Assembly (NCBI GenBank): GCA_937908115.1
Contig: CALEQZ010000013.1
Coordinates: 62,001-126,000, forward strand
Origin: an uncultured Alcaligenaceae bacterium
Lineage (GTDB): Bacteria > Pseudomonadota > Gammaproteobacteria > Burkholderiales > Burkholderiaceae_B
DNA: 64,000 nt
Direction of reading: 5' to 3'
Shown here: positions 37,735 to 46,337 of the stretch, piece by piece
Numbering within the stretch: the first letter of the stretch is position 1
Layout of the letters: each line of letters starts with the position of its first letter
Notes under the pieces: model-generated
What the model was told of the DNA's origin: nothing
The model's database searches: none
What the model saw: the letters and a program-made list of their open reading frames with translations, nothing else
Program-made: the position numbers and the translations under genes

Positions 37735-39132
37735 CTAGCGCGCGACCAGCTCACGAACGTCGGCGAAGCGGCCAGCGACGGCGGCCGCAGCCACCATGGC
37801 TGGCGACATGAGGTGGGTGCGCGAGCCCGGCCCCTGCCGTCCCTTGAAGTTGCGGTTGGTCGTCGACGCGCAGCGCTCGCCCGGGGCCAGCATGTCGCCG
37901 TTCATGGCTGCGCACATCGAACAGCCCGATCCCCCCCACTGCAGGCCGGCCGCAATGAAAATCTTGTCCAGCCCTTCCTGCTCGGCCTGGCGGCGCACTT
38001 GGGCCGAACCGGGAGAAACCAGCCCCGGCACCTTGCTGCGACGACCAGCCAACACGGCGGCGGCTGCGCGCAAGTCTTCGATGCGGGCATTGGTGCACGA
38101 ACCGATGAACACGCGGTCGATGGCAATATCCCGCAGCCGCATGCCGGGGCGCAGCCCCATATACTGCAATGCGTCGCGCACCCGCGCGGCACGGGCCGGA
38201 TCGTCGATGCGGTCCGGATCCGGCACATTGGCGTCGATGGGCAGCGCATCCTCGGGCGTGGTTCCCCACGTCACGGTAGGTGCGATATCAGCGGCGTCGA
38301 TTTCCACTTCGCGGTCAAAGCGCGCACCGGGGTCGCTTGCCAGCTGCAGCCATTGCGCGGCGGCGCGTTCGAAATCCGCGCCCTGGGGCGCGCAGGGCCG
38401 TCCGCGCAGATAATCGATGGTGGTTTCGTCAGGCGCGACCATGCCGCAGCGCGCGCCCGACTCGATCGACATATTGCACAAGGTCATGCGCCCTTCCATG
38501 GACAGCGCGCGCACCGCGGGGCCGGCATACTCGATGACGTGTCCCACTGCGCCGTCCACGCCGATGCGCGCGATGACGGCCAGCGCCATGTCCTTGGCCG
38601 ACACGCCCGGCCCCAGCCTGCCCGTGACCGTCACGCGCATCGTGCGCGGCCGCTTCTGCCAAAGCGTCTGCGTCATCAGCACGTGCGCGACCTCCGACGC
38701 GCCCACGCCGAATGCCCAGGCGCCCAGCGCGCCGTGCGTGGAGGTGTGGCTATCCCCCTCGACCACGAGCAGGCCGGGCAGCGTCAGCCCCAGTTCTGGC
38801 CCGACCACGTGGACGATGCCTTGGCGGGGATGGCCCATGCCGTAATGCACGATGCCGAACTCGCGCGCGTTGGCTTCGAGCTGGCCCATCATGCGCAACA
38901 GTTCGTTGCCCTGGCGCAATGCATCGCGCCCGACTGTGGGCACGTAGTGGTCGGCGATCGCCACCGTCAAGTCAGGCTGCGCGACCTTTTCCCCGCGCTG
39001 CCGGACTTTGTCGAACGCGTGGAATGACCCTTCCTGCACGTAATGGCGATCCACCCACACCAGGCAGGCGCCGTCGTCGCGCCGCGCGATGACGTGGCTG
39101 TCCCAAAGCTTGTCGAACAGGGTGCGTGCCAT
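37735..39132 (-). CDS. leuC: LeuC-like large subunit of an isopropylmalate/homoaconitase-type dehydratase
   Basis: This 465-residue aconitase-family large subunit has the [4Fe-4S] cysteines in FIGSCTNARIEDLR and WGGSGCSMCAAMNGD. Other motifs are VVEGDSHTSTHGALGAWAFG, TVTWGTTPEDALPID and ASTTNRNFKGRQGPGS. The N-terminus departs from housekeeping LeuC: WVDRHYVQEGSFHAFDKVRQ, and DHYVPT where DHNVPT is usual. Its ATG overlaps the stop codon of a short upstream open frame (TGATG). With LeuD and the KRCGH-type lyase it may form a dehydration-hydration plus cleavage pathway. Confidence 0.9.
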   Translation of the reverse strand: MARTLFDKLWDSHVIARRDDGACLVWVDRHYVQEGSFHAFDKVRQRGEKVAQPDLTVAIADHYVPTVGRDALRQGNELLRMMGQLEANAREFGIVHYGMGHPRQGIVHVVGPELGLTLPGLLVVEGDSHTSTHGALGAWAFGVGASEVAHVLMTQTLWQKRPRTMRVTVTGRLGPGVSAKDMALAVIARIGVDGAVGHVIEYAGPAVRALSMEGRMTLCNMSIESGARCGMVAPDETTIDYLRGRPCAPQGADFERAAAQWLQLASDPGARFDREVEIDAADIAPTVTWGTTPEDALPIDANVPDPDRIDDPARAARVRDALQYMGLRPGMRLRDIAIDRVFIGSCTNARIEDLRAAAAVLAGRRSKVPGLVSPGSAQVRRQAEQEGLDKIFIAAGLQWGGSGCSMCAAMNGDMLAPGERCASTTNRNFKGRQGPGSRTHLMSPAMVAAAAVAGRFADVRELVAR

Positions 39133-39304
39133 CAGTCGGATCCGTGGTCGATGCGCGGCGCCGGTGCGACAGCCGCGTGCTTAACGCCTGCCGCCCTGGC
39201 GGCCAATCCAGTCGGAAATCCCATCTCCTTCATTTTGCATCAATGCTCAGGCCGGTGCGCCCGGGTACCAGCCGTACCACGGTGACGCCTTCGCCGTGCC
39301 GCAC
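39132..39304 (-). other. Leader between the lyase and leuC-like genes, with two short coupled open frames
   Basis: The space holds two tiny frames in a coupled chain. A GTG at 39304 opens a 24-codon frame (VRHGEGVTVVRLVPGRTG and on), whose stop overlaps by ATGA the ATG at 39233 of a 33-codon frame (MKEMGFPTGLAARAAGVKHA and on). The latter stops in a TGATG overlap with the leuC-like start. AAGGAG is present but lies within the second frame. These may be a translational relay, a degraded gene, or chance. I do not recognise the peptides. Confidence 0.3.
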
Positions 39305-39322
39305 AAGCCTTCAGGGTCGGCC

Positions 39323-40189
39323 TCAAGCCGCATACTTGTCGCCAAGCGCCATCAGTTCGGGCGTGCCGATCAGTTCGTTGAGTTCTTCGAAGTTCAGCAT
39401 CTGGTCCCACATGGGCCGGGTCGTGCCGTGCCGGCGCAGGCTGGCGTAGTAATGCTGCAGCCGGCTTGCGACCAAGCGAGCCGTCCCGCCAGGAAAGATC
39501 ACGAGCTTGTATCCGCGGCGCTCGAGCTCGTCCACGCTCTGGATGGGCGTTTTGCCGCCCTCGACCATGTTGGCCAGCAGCGGGATGCGTGAGGCGAAGC
39601 GTGTGCACACCAGGTCCATCTGCCCGGGCGTGCTCACCGCCTCGATGAAGAGCGCATCGACCCCGCATGCCAGATAGGCCTCGGCGCGGTCCAGGGCGGC
39701 CTCGAACCCCTCCACCGCGATGGCGTCGGTACGCGCCAGGATCAGCGTATCGTCGCGACGGCGGGCATCGAGGGCGGCCTTGAGCTTGCCGCACATCTCG
39801 GCGGCCGACACCAAGGTCTTGTCGGCCAGGTGGCCGCAGCGCTTGGGAAAGGCCTGGTCCTCCAGCTGGATCATCGCCGCACCGGCGCGCTCGAAGTCGC
39901 GCACCGTGCGCTGCACGTTCAAGGCGTTGCCGAAACCCGTATCGCCATCGGCGATGACGGGGGTTTGAATGCGATCGGTGATCTGGGCCAGCACTTCGAC
40001 CGCCTCCTTGGCCGTCGTCAAGCCGACGTCCGAGCGGCCCAGCCGCGTGTAGGCCACCGCGCCGCCGGACAGGTAAACGGCATCGAATCCTTCGCGCTCG
40101 GCGATGAGCGCGGTCAGGGCGTCGTACACGCCGGGGGCCAGTATCGCGCCCGGGTTGGCCAAGCGCTGCTTCAGGGAAAGTCGTGCCAT
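39323..40189 (-). CDS. Isocitrate-lyase/PEP-mutase superfamily lyase (KRCGH type)
   Basis: This 288-residue alpha/beta-barrel enzyme is of the isocitrate lyase/PEP mutase superfamily. Motifs are LAPGVYDALTALIAEREGFD, VYLSGGAVAYTRLGRSDVGL, TPVIADGDTGFGNALNVQRT, QLEDQAFPKRCGH and LILARTDAIAVEGFEAALDR. The cysteine in KRCGH is the acid of C-C bond lyases (methylisocitrate, dimethylmalate and related acids) and is absent from phosphonopyruvate mutases. An AAGGA site precedes the ATG at 40189. It lies between the dioxygenase gene (25 bp) and the LeuCD-like genes; 2,3-dimethylmalate lyase is an attractive model. Confidence 0.9.
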   Translation of the reverse strand: MARLSLKQRLANPGAILAPGVYDALTALIAEREGFDAVYLSGGAVAYTRLGRSDVGLTTAKEAVEVLAQITDRIQTPVIADGDTGFGNALNVQRTVRDFERAGAAMIQLEDQAFPKRCGHLADKTLVSAAEMCGKLKAALDARRRDDTLILARTDAIAVEGFEAALDRAEAYLACGVDALFIEAVSTPGQMDLVCTRFASRIPLLANMVEGGKTPIQSVDELERRGYKLVIFPGGTARLVASRLQHYYASLRRHGTTRPMWDQMLNFEELNELIGTPELMALGDKYAA

Positions 40190-40214
40190 GGGGTCGTCCT
40201 TGGTCGCCGCGCCT

Positions 40215-41309
40215 TTAGGCGAGCGCTTCTTCGGCCAGGAGCATGTCCATCGCTTGCGCCTGCCGTTTCTGATAGTCCAGGAAGGCCTGGGTGATGCCGT
40301 CGCCGCGCACGCCGCCACGCACCGATCCGGGGCGCACGTCGCCGAAATACTCCTCCCATTCGGGCGGCAAAGGCTGCGAACCGGGTATCGCCAGCCACAG
40401 GCGCAGCAGGTGGCGCTTCTTGTCGGGCTCGTCGTAGTCTTCGAACTCGGTGCGCGAGTGCAGCACCACATAGTTGTTGAGCAACTGCAGGTCGCCCTGC
40501 TCCAGCCACATGCTGTAGCAGTACTTCGGATCGGCCAGCAGCGCGTCCAGCATGTCCAGCGCCTCTTCCTGCTGCGCGGTCATGCGGGGCACTTCCGGAA
40601 AGTCGCGTTGCGCAGCCATCGTATTCTTGCGATTGGCACGCACGGCGAAGTAGACCGGGTCGCTGCCCAGGATCGGGCAGCGATAGTAAGGCGGTCGTCC
40701 CGGTCCCTGGGTGCCCTGGTAGCTGTGGTAGTAAGGCTGGCGCAGCACCTGCAGCAGGTCCGGCCGGCGTCGGCCGATTTCCTCGCACACCGCCATGGTG
40801 CTGGTGACCTTGCTCTGGCCGCCAGACTTGGCCGGGCGCAGGCATAGCAGCGCCACGACGTCGCAAGAATCGGCGTGGAAATCCAGGGCCGCATTGGTGT
40901 TGTAGCCGCGGCCGTTCTTGGTCTTATAGGACGCGCCCACGTCGCGCACGTCGGTCATGACATCGCTGGCGCGGTTTTGCGTGCGCGCCACGCCCACGTT
41001 CAGGCCGATGCCCCAGTAGGCCAGCCGGGCGTCCTCGACGCTCCAGCGGTGCACCGGGAAACCCTTGACCAGGCACAACCCCCAACGGCCCTGCGTGGCA
41101 GCAAACGCCCGGGCCAGGGCCCCGGCAGCCGCCTGATTCAAGGGAAAGTCCTCCTTGGTCATCTCCAGCCAGGGTTTGCCAAGGGCCTTGGCGTGGGCCA
41201 GCGCCTTGTCAAAGCCGTCGATTTCATCGTCGGTCAGGCGTTGGATCCAGGTTCGATCGCGCTCCATGTCCTGGGCGAGCCAGGGGCGCGGCTGAAATAC
41301 TGCGGGCAT
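40215..41309 (-). CDS. TauD/TfdA-family Fe(II)/2-oxoglutarate-dependent dioxygenase
   Basis: This 364-residue protein has a TauD-like double-stranded helix fold. The iron-binding HxD is in ALDFHADSCDVVALLCL. A distal histidine is probably that of NNYVVLHSRTEFEDY, and the 2-oxoglutarate arginine is in KKRHLLRLWLAIPGS. The start at 41309 is supported by a GGAG site nine bases upstream. It is the first gene of the run leading to the lyase and LeuCD-like genes and is divergent from a LysR gene. It could oxidatively open or hydroxylate the pathway substrate. Confidence 0.87.
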   Translation of the reverse strand: MPAVFQPRPWLAQDMERDRTWIQRLTDDEIDGFDKALAHAKALGKPWLEMTKEDFPLNQAAAGALARAFAATQGRWGLCLVKGFPVHRWSVEDARLAYWGIGLNVGVARTQNRASDVMTDVRDVGASYKTKNGRGYNTNAALDFHADSCDVVALLCLRPAKSGGQSKVTSTMAVCEEIGRRRPDLLQVLRQPYYHSYQGTQGPGRPPYYRCPILGSDPVYFAVRANRKNTMAAQRDFPEVPRMTAQQEEALDMLDALLADPKYCYSMWLEQGDLQLLNNYVVLHSRTEFEDYDEPDKKRHLLRLWLAIPGSQPLPPEWEEYFGDVRPGSVRGGVRGDGITQAFLDYQKRQAQAMDMLLAEEALA

Positions 41310-41392
41310 GCTGCTTGTCTCCATTGCGGTCCAGCGCATCGACGACGCCGTCGCCGGCGATGTACACGCCTAGGATAGGACAGCACTAATCC

Positions 41393-41428
41393 AGATAAAA
41401 TCGACTTTAACTTGAGCGCTAGATAAAA
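41393..41428. promoter_or_regulatory. Direct repeat in the dioxygenase/LysR divergent promoter region
   Basis: AGATAAAA occurs at 41393-41400 and again at 41421-41428, 28 bp apart, in an AT-rich patch just before the LysR start codon. The position suits LysR binding, autoregulation and a shared divergent promoter. Only the repeat itself is seen. Confidence 0.3.
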
Positions 41429-41435
41429 ATTTCTG

Positions 41436-42332
41436 ATGAAGATCGAGGCCTTCGTCACCCTGGAGACCGTGCTGCGCACCGGCACGCTGGCAGCTGCGGC
41501 AAAGGCCTTGCACCTGACACCCAGCGCGGTCAGCCTGCAGATGAAGCAGCTCGAGGCCTACATCGGCCAGCAGTTGTTCGACCGCTCCGGGTTGGAAATC
41601 GAGCCGCTGCCAACCGCCTACGAAGTTTCCGAAACCATGCAGCGAGCGCTCGACAGGCTGGAAACCTTCCGCCGGCGCAAGACGGTGGTCGTGGAAGGCA
41701 ATCTCCAGCTCGGCATCATCGAATCCATGCAGCCCCTGCTGCTGCCGGGCATGACGCGGATCCTGCGCGCCCGTTACCCGGCATTGCACGTGCAATCGCG
41801 CCGCGGCAAGAGCGCCGAGCTGACCACCGCCGTCAAGGCCGGCCTGCTCGACGCGGCGGTGGTCGGCCAGCCTGAAACCGGCGGGTCGTCGCGCCTGCAT
41901 TGGCATCCGCTGCAAGACATGGAGCTCGCCCTCGTGGCACCGCCTGGCGAGCGCGAGACGTCACCCGCAGCGCTCTTTAGGCGCTACGAGTGGATACGCT
42001 ACGACCGCAAGACCATCGCCGGCCGCCTGGCCGCGCGCTACGTCAATCGGCACATCCGGCAACGCCACGGCACCATCGAGCTCGACAGCGTGCGCGCCAT
42101 ACTGTCCATGGTCAGTGCCGGCCTGGGCGTGTCCATCGTGCAGCTGTCCGAGCCGGGCGTGTGCCTGAGCTATCCGGTCAACGTCCTGCGGCTGCGCGAC
42201 GCCCCGGTCATCCGCTTTTCCGTGGTCATGCGCAAGGCCGACGCCGATAGCCGGCCGCTGACTGCGCTGAAACAGGTGCTCGAACAGGCGCTGGCGTCGG
42301 CGGGCGGACCCGCGACCAAACCTGTGCGATAG
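41436..42332 (+). CDS. LysR-family transcriptional regulator
   Basis: This 298-residue LysR regulator has its N-terminal helix-turn-helix at about residues 1-60 (MKIEAFVTLETVLRTGTLAA, then AAKALHLTPSAVSLQMKQLE) and an effector domain starting around VEGNLQLGIIESMQPLLLPG. It is divergent from the TauD-like dioxygenase gene with 126 bp between. It is therefore the likely regulator of the dioxygenase-lyase-LeuCD genes. Confidence 0.92.
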   Translation: MKIEAFVTLETVLRTGTLAAAAKALHLTPSAVSLQMKQLEAYIGQQLFDRSGLEIEPLPTAYEVSETMQRALDRLETFRRRKTVVVEGNLQLGIIESMQPLLLPGMTRILRARYPALHVQSRRGKSAELTTAVKAGLLDAAVVGQPETGGSSRLHWHPLQDMELALVAPPGERETSPAALFRRYEWIRYDRKTIAGRLAARYVNRHIRQRHGTIELDSVRAILSMVSAGLGVSIVQLSEPGVCLSYPVNVLRLRDAPVIRFSVVMRKADADSRPLTALKQVLEQALASAGGPATKPVR

Positions 42333-42346
42333 TAGCGGTGCCGCCT

Positions 42347-43663
42347 CTATCGCTCCAGACCCGCCTTGTGGGCTTGCAGCTTGATAACGCCTACCACGCC
42401 CAAGCGCCTCAACGGCTCGGGAGGCAGCCAGCTCGGCTTATCGAACGCGGCGAGATCAGCGAGCATGCTGCTGCGCTGCCCGGCCACCCACTCGGCCAAC
42501 AGTTTGCCATAGATGGTCCCTTTAACTACACCCGCGCCGTTGCATCCTACCGAGGCATACAACCCTGGCCGAATCTCGCCGACGAAAGATGCTCCGTTGC
42601 GCGTCAGCGCTGTCGAACCACTCCAGACATACTCGAATTCATGACAATCCAGATGCGGATAACGGCGCCTGAAGGAATCAGCCAACATTAACGCCATGTG
42701 GTCAAGCGGCTGCTCGGCCTCGTACGAGTATGCGCTACGCACCATGAAGCGCCCGCCCCGTATGCGTCGCAGCGTCGTGCCGAGTCGGTTGGCCGGGATG
42801 ACCCCCCATTGATCGCGCTTGCCCAACATCGCCTGCTGCGCAGCATCAAGTACCGGCGTGATGCCTGCATAGGTATAGATGGTGATCAATCTACTGCCCA
42901 GAAAACCCAGATGCTTGGCAAACGCATTGTTGGCTAGGATGACGTTCTCCGCGGTAAACGTCCCTTCACGCGAATTTACCTGGTACGGCCCGCCACCTTG
43001 CACTGACAGGACAGGATTGTTTTCCATCAGCCATGCGTTAGCGGGCAAAGCGTCTGCCAGGCCGCGTATGAGCGCCGCAGGCTGCACGAACACATTATTC
43101 ATCGAGTGGTAGCCGAACCGGTAGTAGTTCGTGCCTAGTTCTTCGTGCAAGCCGTCGCGATCAAATTCCGTATACGTGACACCCCAGTCGCGATATTCCT
43201 TCAGTGCTGCGCGCAGGCGACGCTCGCCGTCAGGTGTGGCAGCGGCATGAAACTTGCCCGCTACGTCCCACCCGCAATCGATGCGGTTTTGCTCGACGAT
43301 TTCGGCCAGCCATTGGATCGCCGACCGGAACATCGAGATCTGTTTGCGGGCAATCTGCAGCGGACTATGATGCCCGCTCATGCGTGTATTGTGCGGAAGG
43401 TCGATCAAGAAGCCGGAATTACGCCCGGCCGACCCCTCCCCTGCGGTGGTGGCATCAAGGATGAGCACTAAATCCTCGGGTCGCAGCTCGGCCAGACGCC
43501 GAGCGACGGCCAAGCCGGTGTATCCGGCACCGATGACCATGTATTTGACGCGCCGCTGCGGGGGCGGCGCGGTGCGTGCCGCGCGTGGCGGCAGCAAAGC
43601 GTTCCAACCGGATCCGCTTTGATAAGTTGGATAAGGCTTTGCTCGCCCTGCCGGGGATGACAT
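42347..43663 (-). CDS. DAO-family FAD-dependent oxidoreductase
   Basis: This 438-residue flavoprotein of the glycine/D-amino-acid oxidase superfamily resembles gamma-glutamylputrescine-oxidase-type (PuuB-like) enzymes in layout. An N-terminal extension holds YPTYQSGSGWNALLPPRAAR before the FAD motif KYMVIGAGYTGLAVARRLAE. Further motifs are GEGSAGRNSGFLIDLPHN and SVGCNGAGVVKGTIYGKLLA. It is downstream of the ABC transporter genes in the same orientation and shares their lower G+C. Oxidation of an imported amine or amino acid is inferred. Confidence 0.87.
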   Translation of the reverse strand: MSSPAGRAKPYPTYQSGSGWNALLPPRAARTAPPPQRRVKYMVIGAGYTGLAVARRLAELRPEDLVLILDATTAGEGSAGRNSGFLIDLPHNTRMSGHHSPLQIARKQISMFRSAIQWLAEIVEQNRIDCGWDVAGKFHAAATPDGERRLRAALKEYRDWGVTYTEFDRDGLHEELGTNYYRFGYHSMNNVFVQPAALIRGLADALPANAWLMENNPVLSVQGGGPYQVNSREGTFTAENVILANNAFAKHLGFLGSRLITIYTYAGITPVLDAAQQAMLGKRDQWGVIPANRLGTTLRRIRGGRFMVRSAYSYEAEQPLDHMALMLADSFRRRYPHLDCHEFEYVWSGSTALTRNGASFVGEIRPGLYASVGCNGAGVVKGTIYGKLLAEWVAGQRSSMLADLAAFDKPSWLPPEPLRRLGVVGVIKLQAHKAGLER

Positions 43664-43690
43664 GATGCTAAAGAGAGTTGCGTTAGAAAA

Positions 43691-44482
43691 CTATCGGTCC
43701 GCACGCGCTTGCAAACTGCGCATAACCTCACCCTGAACGATGTTCCAGATTTGGGACTTCAGTTCGATGTAGCGCGGCGACAGTTGCACGTCGGCGTTGC
43801 GCGGATAGGGAAGATCATTGGGCATGTCGCAAGCGACACGACCCGGTCGCGCGCTCATGACGACCATGCGAGTGGAAAGTAGCAAGGCCTCGTCGATCGA
43901 GTGCGTGATGAACACGATGGTCTTGCCGCTTCGCTCGTAAATGCGGGTGAGCTCTTCCTGCAAGACTTGCCGGGTCATCGCGTCCAGGGCAGCAAACGGC
44001 TCGTCAAGGAGTATCACGTCCGGGTCATTGGCCAGAACGCGGGCTATCGAAACACGCTGGCGCATTCCTCCGGATAGGGCCTTTGGATATGCGTCCTCGA
44101 AGCCCTTGAGTCCGACCATCTCGATGAACTTGCGCGCCGTTTCCTCCCGCTCGGCTGCTGGGACGCCTTTCATCTTCAAGCCGAATGCGACATTCTCGGC
44201 CACGGTCAGCCACGGGAACAGCGCATACTGTTGAAACACCATCCCGCAATGCGGGTCAACGTCGCGAACTTCCCGCCCATTGACCAGGATCCGGCCGGAC
44301 GACGGTCGCTCGAAGCCGGTAATCAGATTCAGCAGTGTCGATTTGCCGCATCCGGATGCGCCTAACACCACCAGGAACTCGCCCTTCGGAATATGAAGAT
44401 CTACGCGGTCAAGCGCCTGGAACTCGCCAAAGGACTTGGACACACTCTCAATAGAAATCATGGGCTTGTCTACCGTGACCAT
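43691..44482 (-). CDS. ABC transporter ATP-binding protein (SsuB/TauB type)
   Basis: This 263-residue ATPase has Walker A (GASGCGKST), the Q loop (MVFQQYALFPWLTV), the signature LSGGMRQRVSIARVLANDPD, Walker B (VILLDEPFAALDAMTR) and the switch histidine (VFITHSIDEALLL). This subtype energises importers for sulfonates, nitrate, taurine or aromatic and pyrimidine compounds. It overlaps the permease gene by 13 bp and precedes the DAO gene. Confidence 0.93.
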   Translation of the reverse strand: MVTVDKPMISIESVSKSFGEFQALDRVDLHIPKGEFLVVLGASGCGKSTLLNLITGFERPSSGRILVNGREVRDVDPHCGMVFQQYALFPWLTVAENVAFGLKMKGVPAAEREETARKFIEMVGLKGFEDAYPKALSGGMRQRVSIARVLANDPDVILLDEPFAALDAMTRQVLQEELTRIYERSGKTIVFITHSIDEALLLSTRMVVMSARPGRVACDMPNDLPYPRNADVQLSPRYIELKSQIWNIVQGEVMRSLQARADR

Positions 44483-45240
44483 GCAAGTACCCTGTTTTCA
44501 ACGAAGCGGAACACTACGTCGGTGACTAGCACAGTGACGCTAATCAGCGCCATACCCAGAACGACGGTATCGGTCTGGAAGAATTCTTTGCCGTTCATAA
44601 TGAGAAATCCCAAACCTTCCTTGGCCGCCACCAATTCGGCGGAAATGACGCATGTCCAAGACAAGCCCAGGATGACCTTGAAACCGCTGAATATCTGCGG
44701 CAGGCTTGCAGGCAAGATGACGTGGCGCATCACTTGCGGACCGCTGGTACCCAAGTTTCGCGCAGCACGGATGAGCAGAGGGTCGATATTGCGCGTTGCT
44801 TCGATGACATAAAGCAGTGCTGGCGCAAATGTTCCCATGAAGACGATGCTGTACTTCTGTGTTTCCGTGATGCCAAACCAAAGGAGCGACAATGGGATCC
44901 AGCTCATCGACGGCAGGGGACGCAAGAAGGACAGTATCGGATCGAATGCGGCCCGGGCGCGCTGCGATGTGCCAAGGAAAATTCCCAAGGGAATTGCCAA
45001 TGCGGTGGCCGCTGCAAAGCCGACCATCACGCGACGCGCTGAGGCCAGGATATGGTCGAAAAGCACCCCCTCATCCCACATCCCAGCCAGTCGCGCGAAC
45101 ACATCCGACGGCGGCGGCAAAAACAGCGGGTCCACCCATTGCAGACGGCACGCTGCCTCCCAAAACAGCAGCAGCGCGATGACTGACACGCTGCTAATCA
45201 GCATCAGGTCCGGACGTCGCCGGATGTCTTGCATGTTCAT
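44470..45240 (-). CDS. ABC transporter permease (SsuC/TauC type)
   Basis: This 256-residue BPD-type inner-membrane permease has about six hydrophobic segments (for example LMLISSVSVIALLLFWEAAC). It carries the EAA-like loop around IDPLLIRAARNLGTSGPQVM and RHVILPASLPQIFSGFKVIL. It lies between the substrate-binding and ATP-binding genes. The importer's ligand cannot be read from sequence. Confidence 0.92.
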   Translation of the reverse strand: MNMQDIRRRPDLMLISSVSVIALLLFWEAACRLQWVDPLFLPPPSDVFARLAGMWDEGVLFDHILASARRVMVGFAAATALAIPLGIFLGTSQRARAAFDPILSFLRPLPSMSWIPLSLLWFGITETQKYSIVFMGTFAPALLYVIEATRNIDPLLIRAARNLGTSGPQVMRHVILPASLPQIFSGFKVILGLSWTCVISAELVAAKEGLGFLIMNGKEFFQTDTVVLGMALISVTVLVTDVVFRFVENRVLAWSR

Positions 45241-45300
45241 ACTTGAATTTCAGAGTTTGGCGTAGCGGGCTCGTTCACTCGCCGTCGCCTCGTATTGACA

Positions 45301-46308
45301 TTACAGATAGGTAGGATCAACCCACTCGCGAACGGAGGGTGCCTTGTCGATCTGGCCGAAGCCAACCATGATCTCAGCAAGCTTTTGCAATCCATCGATG
45401 TACTTGCTGCCAGGCCCAAGCAGGTTGACCTGTTCTTGTGCACCATACCAGTCGGCGCCCTTGATCATTTCCAATTGGTCCGTTTCGCTGAGCTTGGTGA
45501 GCTCAGTCAGTGCCCCGACTGCAGTTTCCGGACGAAATTTCAGCTGCTCGTTGGCACGGAAGTACGCTTTCAGGAACCGCTTGACCGCTTCCGGGTGCTC
45601 TTTGAGGAAAGCGGTACGCGCCACCAAGACATCCGGTCCCGGCGTGACTCCATACTCCTTGTAAAGCTCGAAGCTGGTATCGTCAGCCAGCACGTGAACA
45701 CCTGGCATCGCCTTGATGGCGTTGAATTGCGGGGTCCAGGCAGCTGCAGCGTCGATCTGCCCGGACTGGAACGCAGCCGGCAGTTCCGGGGCCGGGACGT
45801 TCAACACGGTAATATCCTTGCCCGGCGTCATGCCTGCCTGCTCAATTAGGTTCAACACCAGCAGATGCGCGCTCGATGCGAACGTCACACCTATCTTCTT
45901 GCCCTTGAGCTGTTCCAGCTTTTCTATTCCGTCACGCACGAGCAAGCCTTCGACGCGGCCGAAGTTTTCGGGCACGCCGATGATGGCAAAGTGGCGCGAA
46001 CCGCGCGCCATGACCGATAGCGCAGCCGGCGCCGCCGTCACCGCCACGTCGATGTTGCCAGACAGCAGCGCACTGACCCGGGCCGAGGTGGTACCGAACG
46101 ACTCCCAACTAACGTCGAGGTTTTCTTCCTTGAAGTAGTCCTTCTTCAGGGCCAGCCATGCCGGATAGTGCCCCAACCAAGCCGAACCGCCGTAGCGTAT
46201 TGCTTGCATCTGCGCAGCCTGCACAGCACCGGTCATGGGCAATGCCAGCGAAGCGGCGCCAAGGGCCATCCCCTGGATGAATTGCCTTCTGGTCGTACGC
46301 AAGCTCAT
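45301..46308 (-). CDS. ABC transporter substrate-binding protein (NMT1/SsuA type)
   Basis: This 335-residue periplasmic protein has a twin-arginine-like leader (MSLRTTRRQFIQGMALGAAS). The NMT1/SsuA-like body has YGGSAWLGHYPAWLALKKDY, IDVAVTAAPAALSVMARGS and GKKIGVTFASSAHLLVLNLI. An AGGAGAAAGGAG ribosome-binding site precedes the ATG at 46308. It heads the transporter genes followed by the permease (60 bp), ATPase and DAO oxidase. Base composition is clearly lower in G+C than in housekeeping genes of the window. Confidence 0.92.
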   Translation of the reverse strand: MSLRTTRRQFIQGMALGAASLALPMTGAVQAAQMQAIRYGGSAWLGHYPAWLALKKDYFKEENLDVSWESFGTTSARVSALLSGNIDVAVTAAPAALSVMARGSRHFAIIGVPENFGRVEGLLVRDGIEKLEQLKGKKIGVTFASSAHLLVLNLIEQAGMTPGKDITVLNVPAPELPAAFQSGQIDAAAAWTPQFNAIKAMPGVHVLADDTSFELYKEYGVTPGPDVLVARTAFLKEHPEAVKRFLKAYFRANEQLKFRPETAVGALTELTKLSETDQLEMIKGADWYGAQEQVNLLGPGSKYIDGLQKLAEIMVGFGQIDKAPSVREWVDPTYL

Positions 46309-46337
46309 CTCCTTTCTCCTTTTCCAATGGTTGTTAG

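Noticed and set aside
39323..40471. Longer 382-codon version of the lyase gene
   Set aside because: The extra N-terminus overlaps the dioxygenase gene and is not lyase-like. The ATG at 40189 has a good ribosome-binding site and the family N-terminus.
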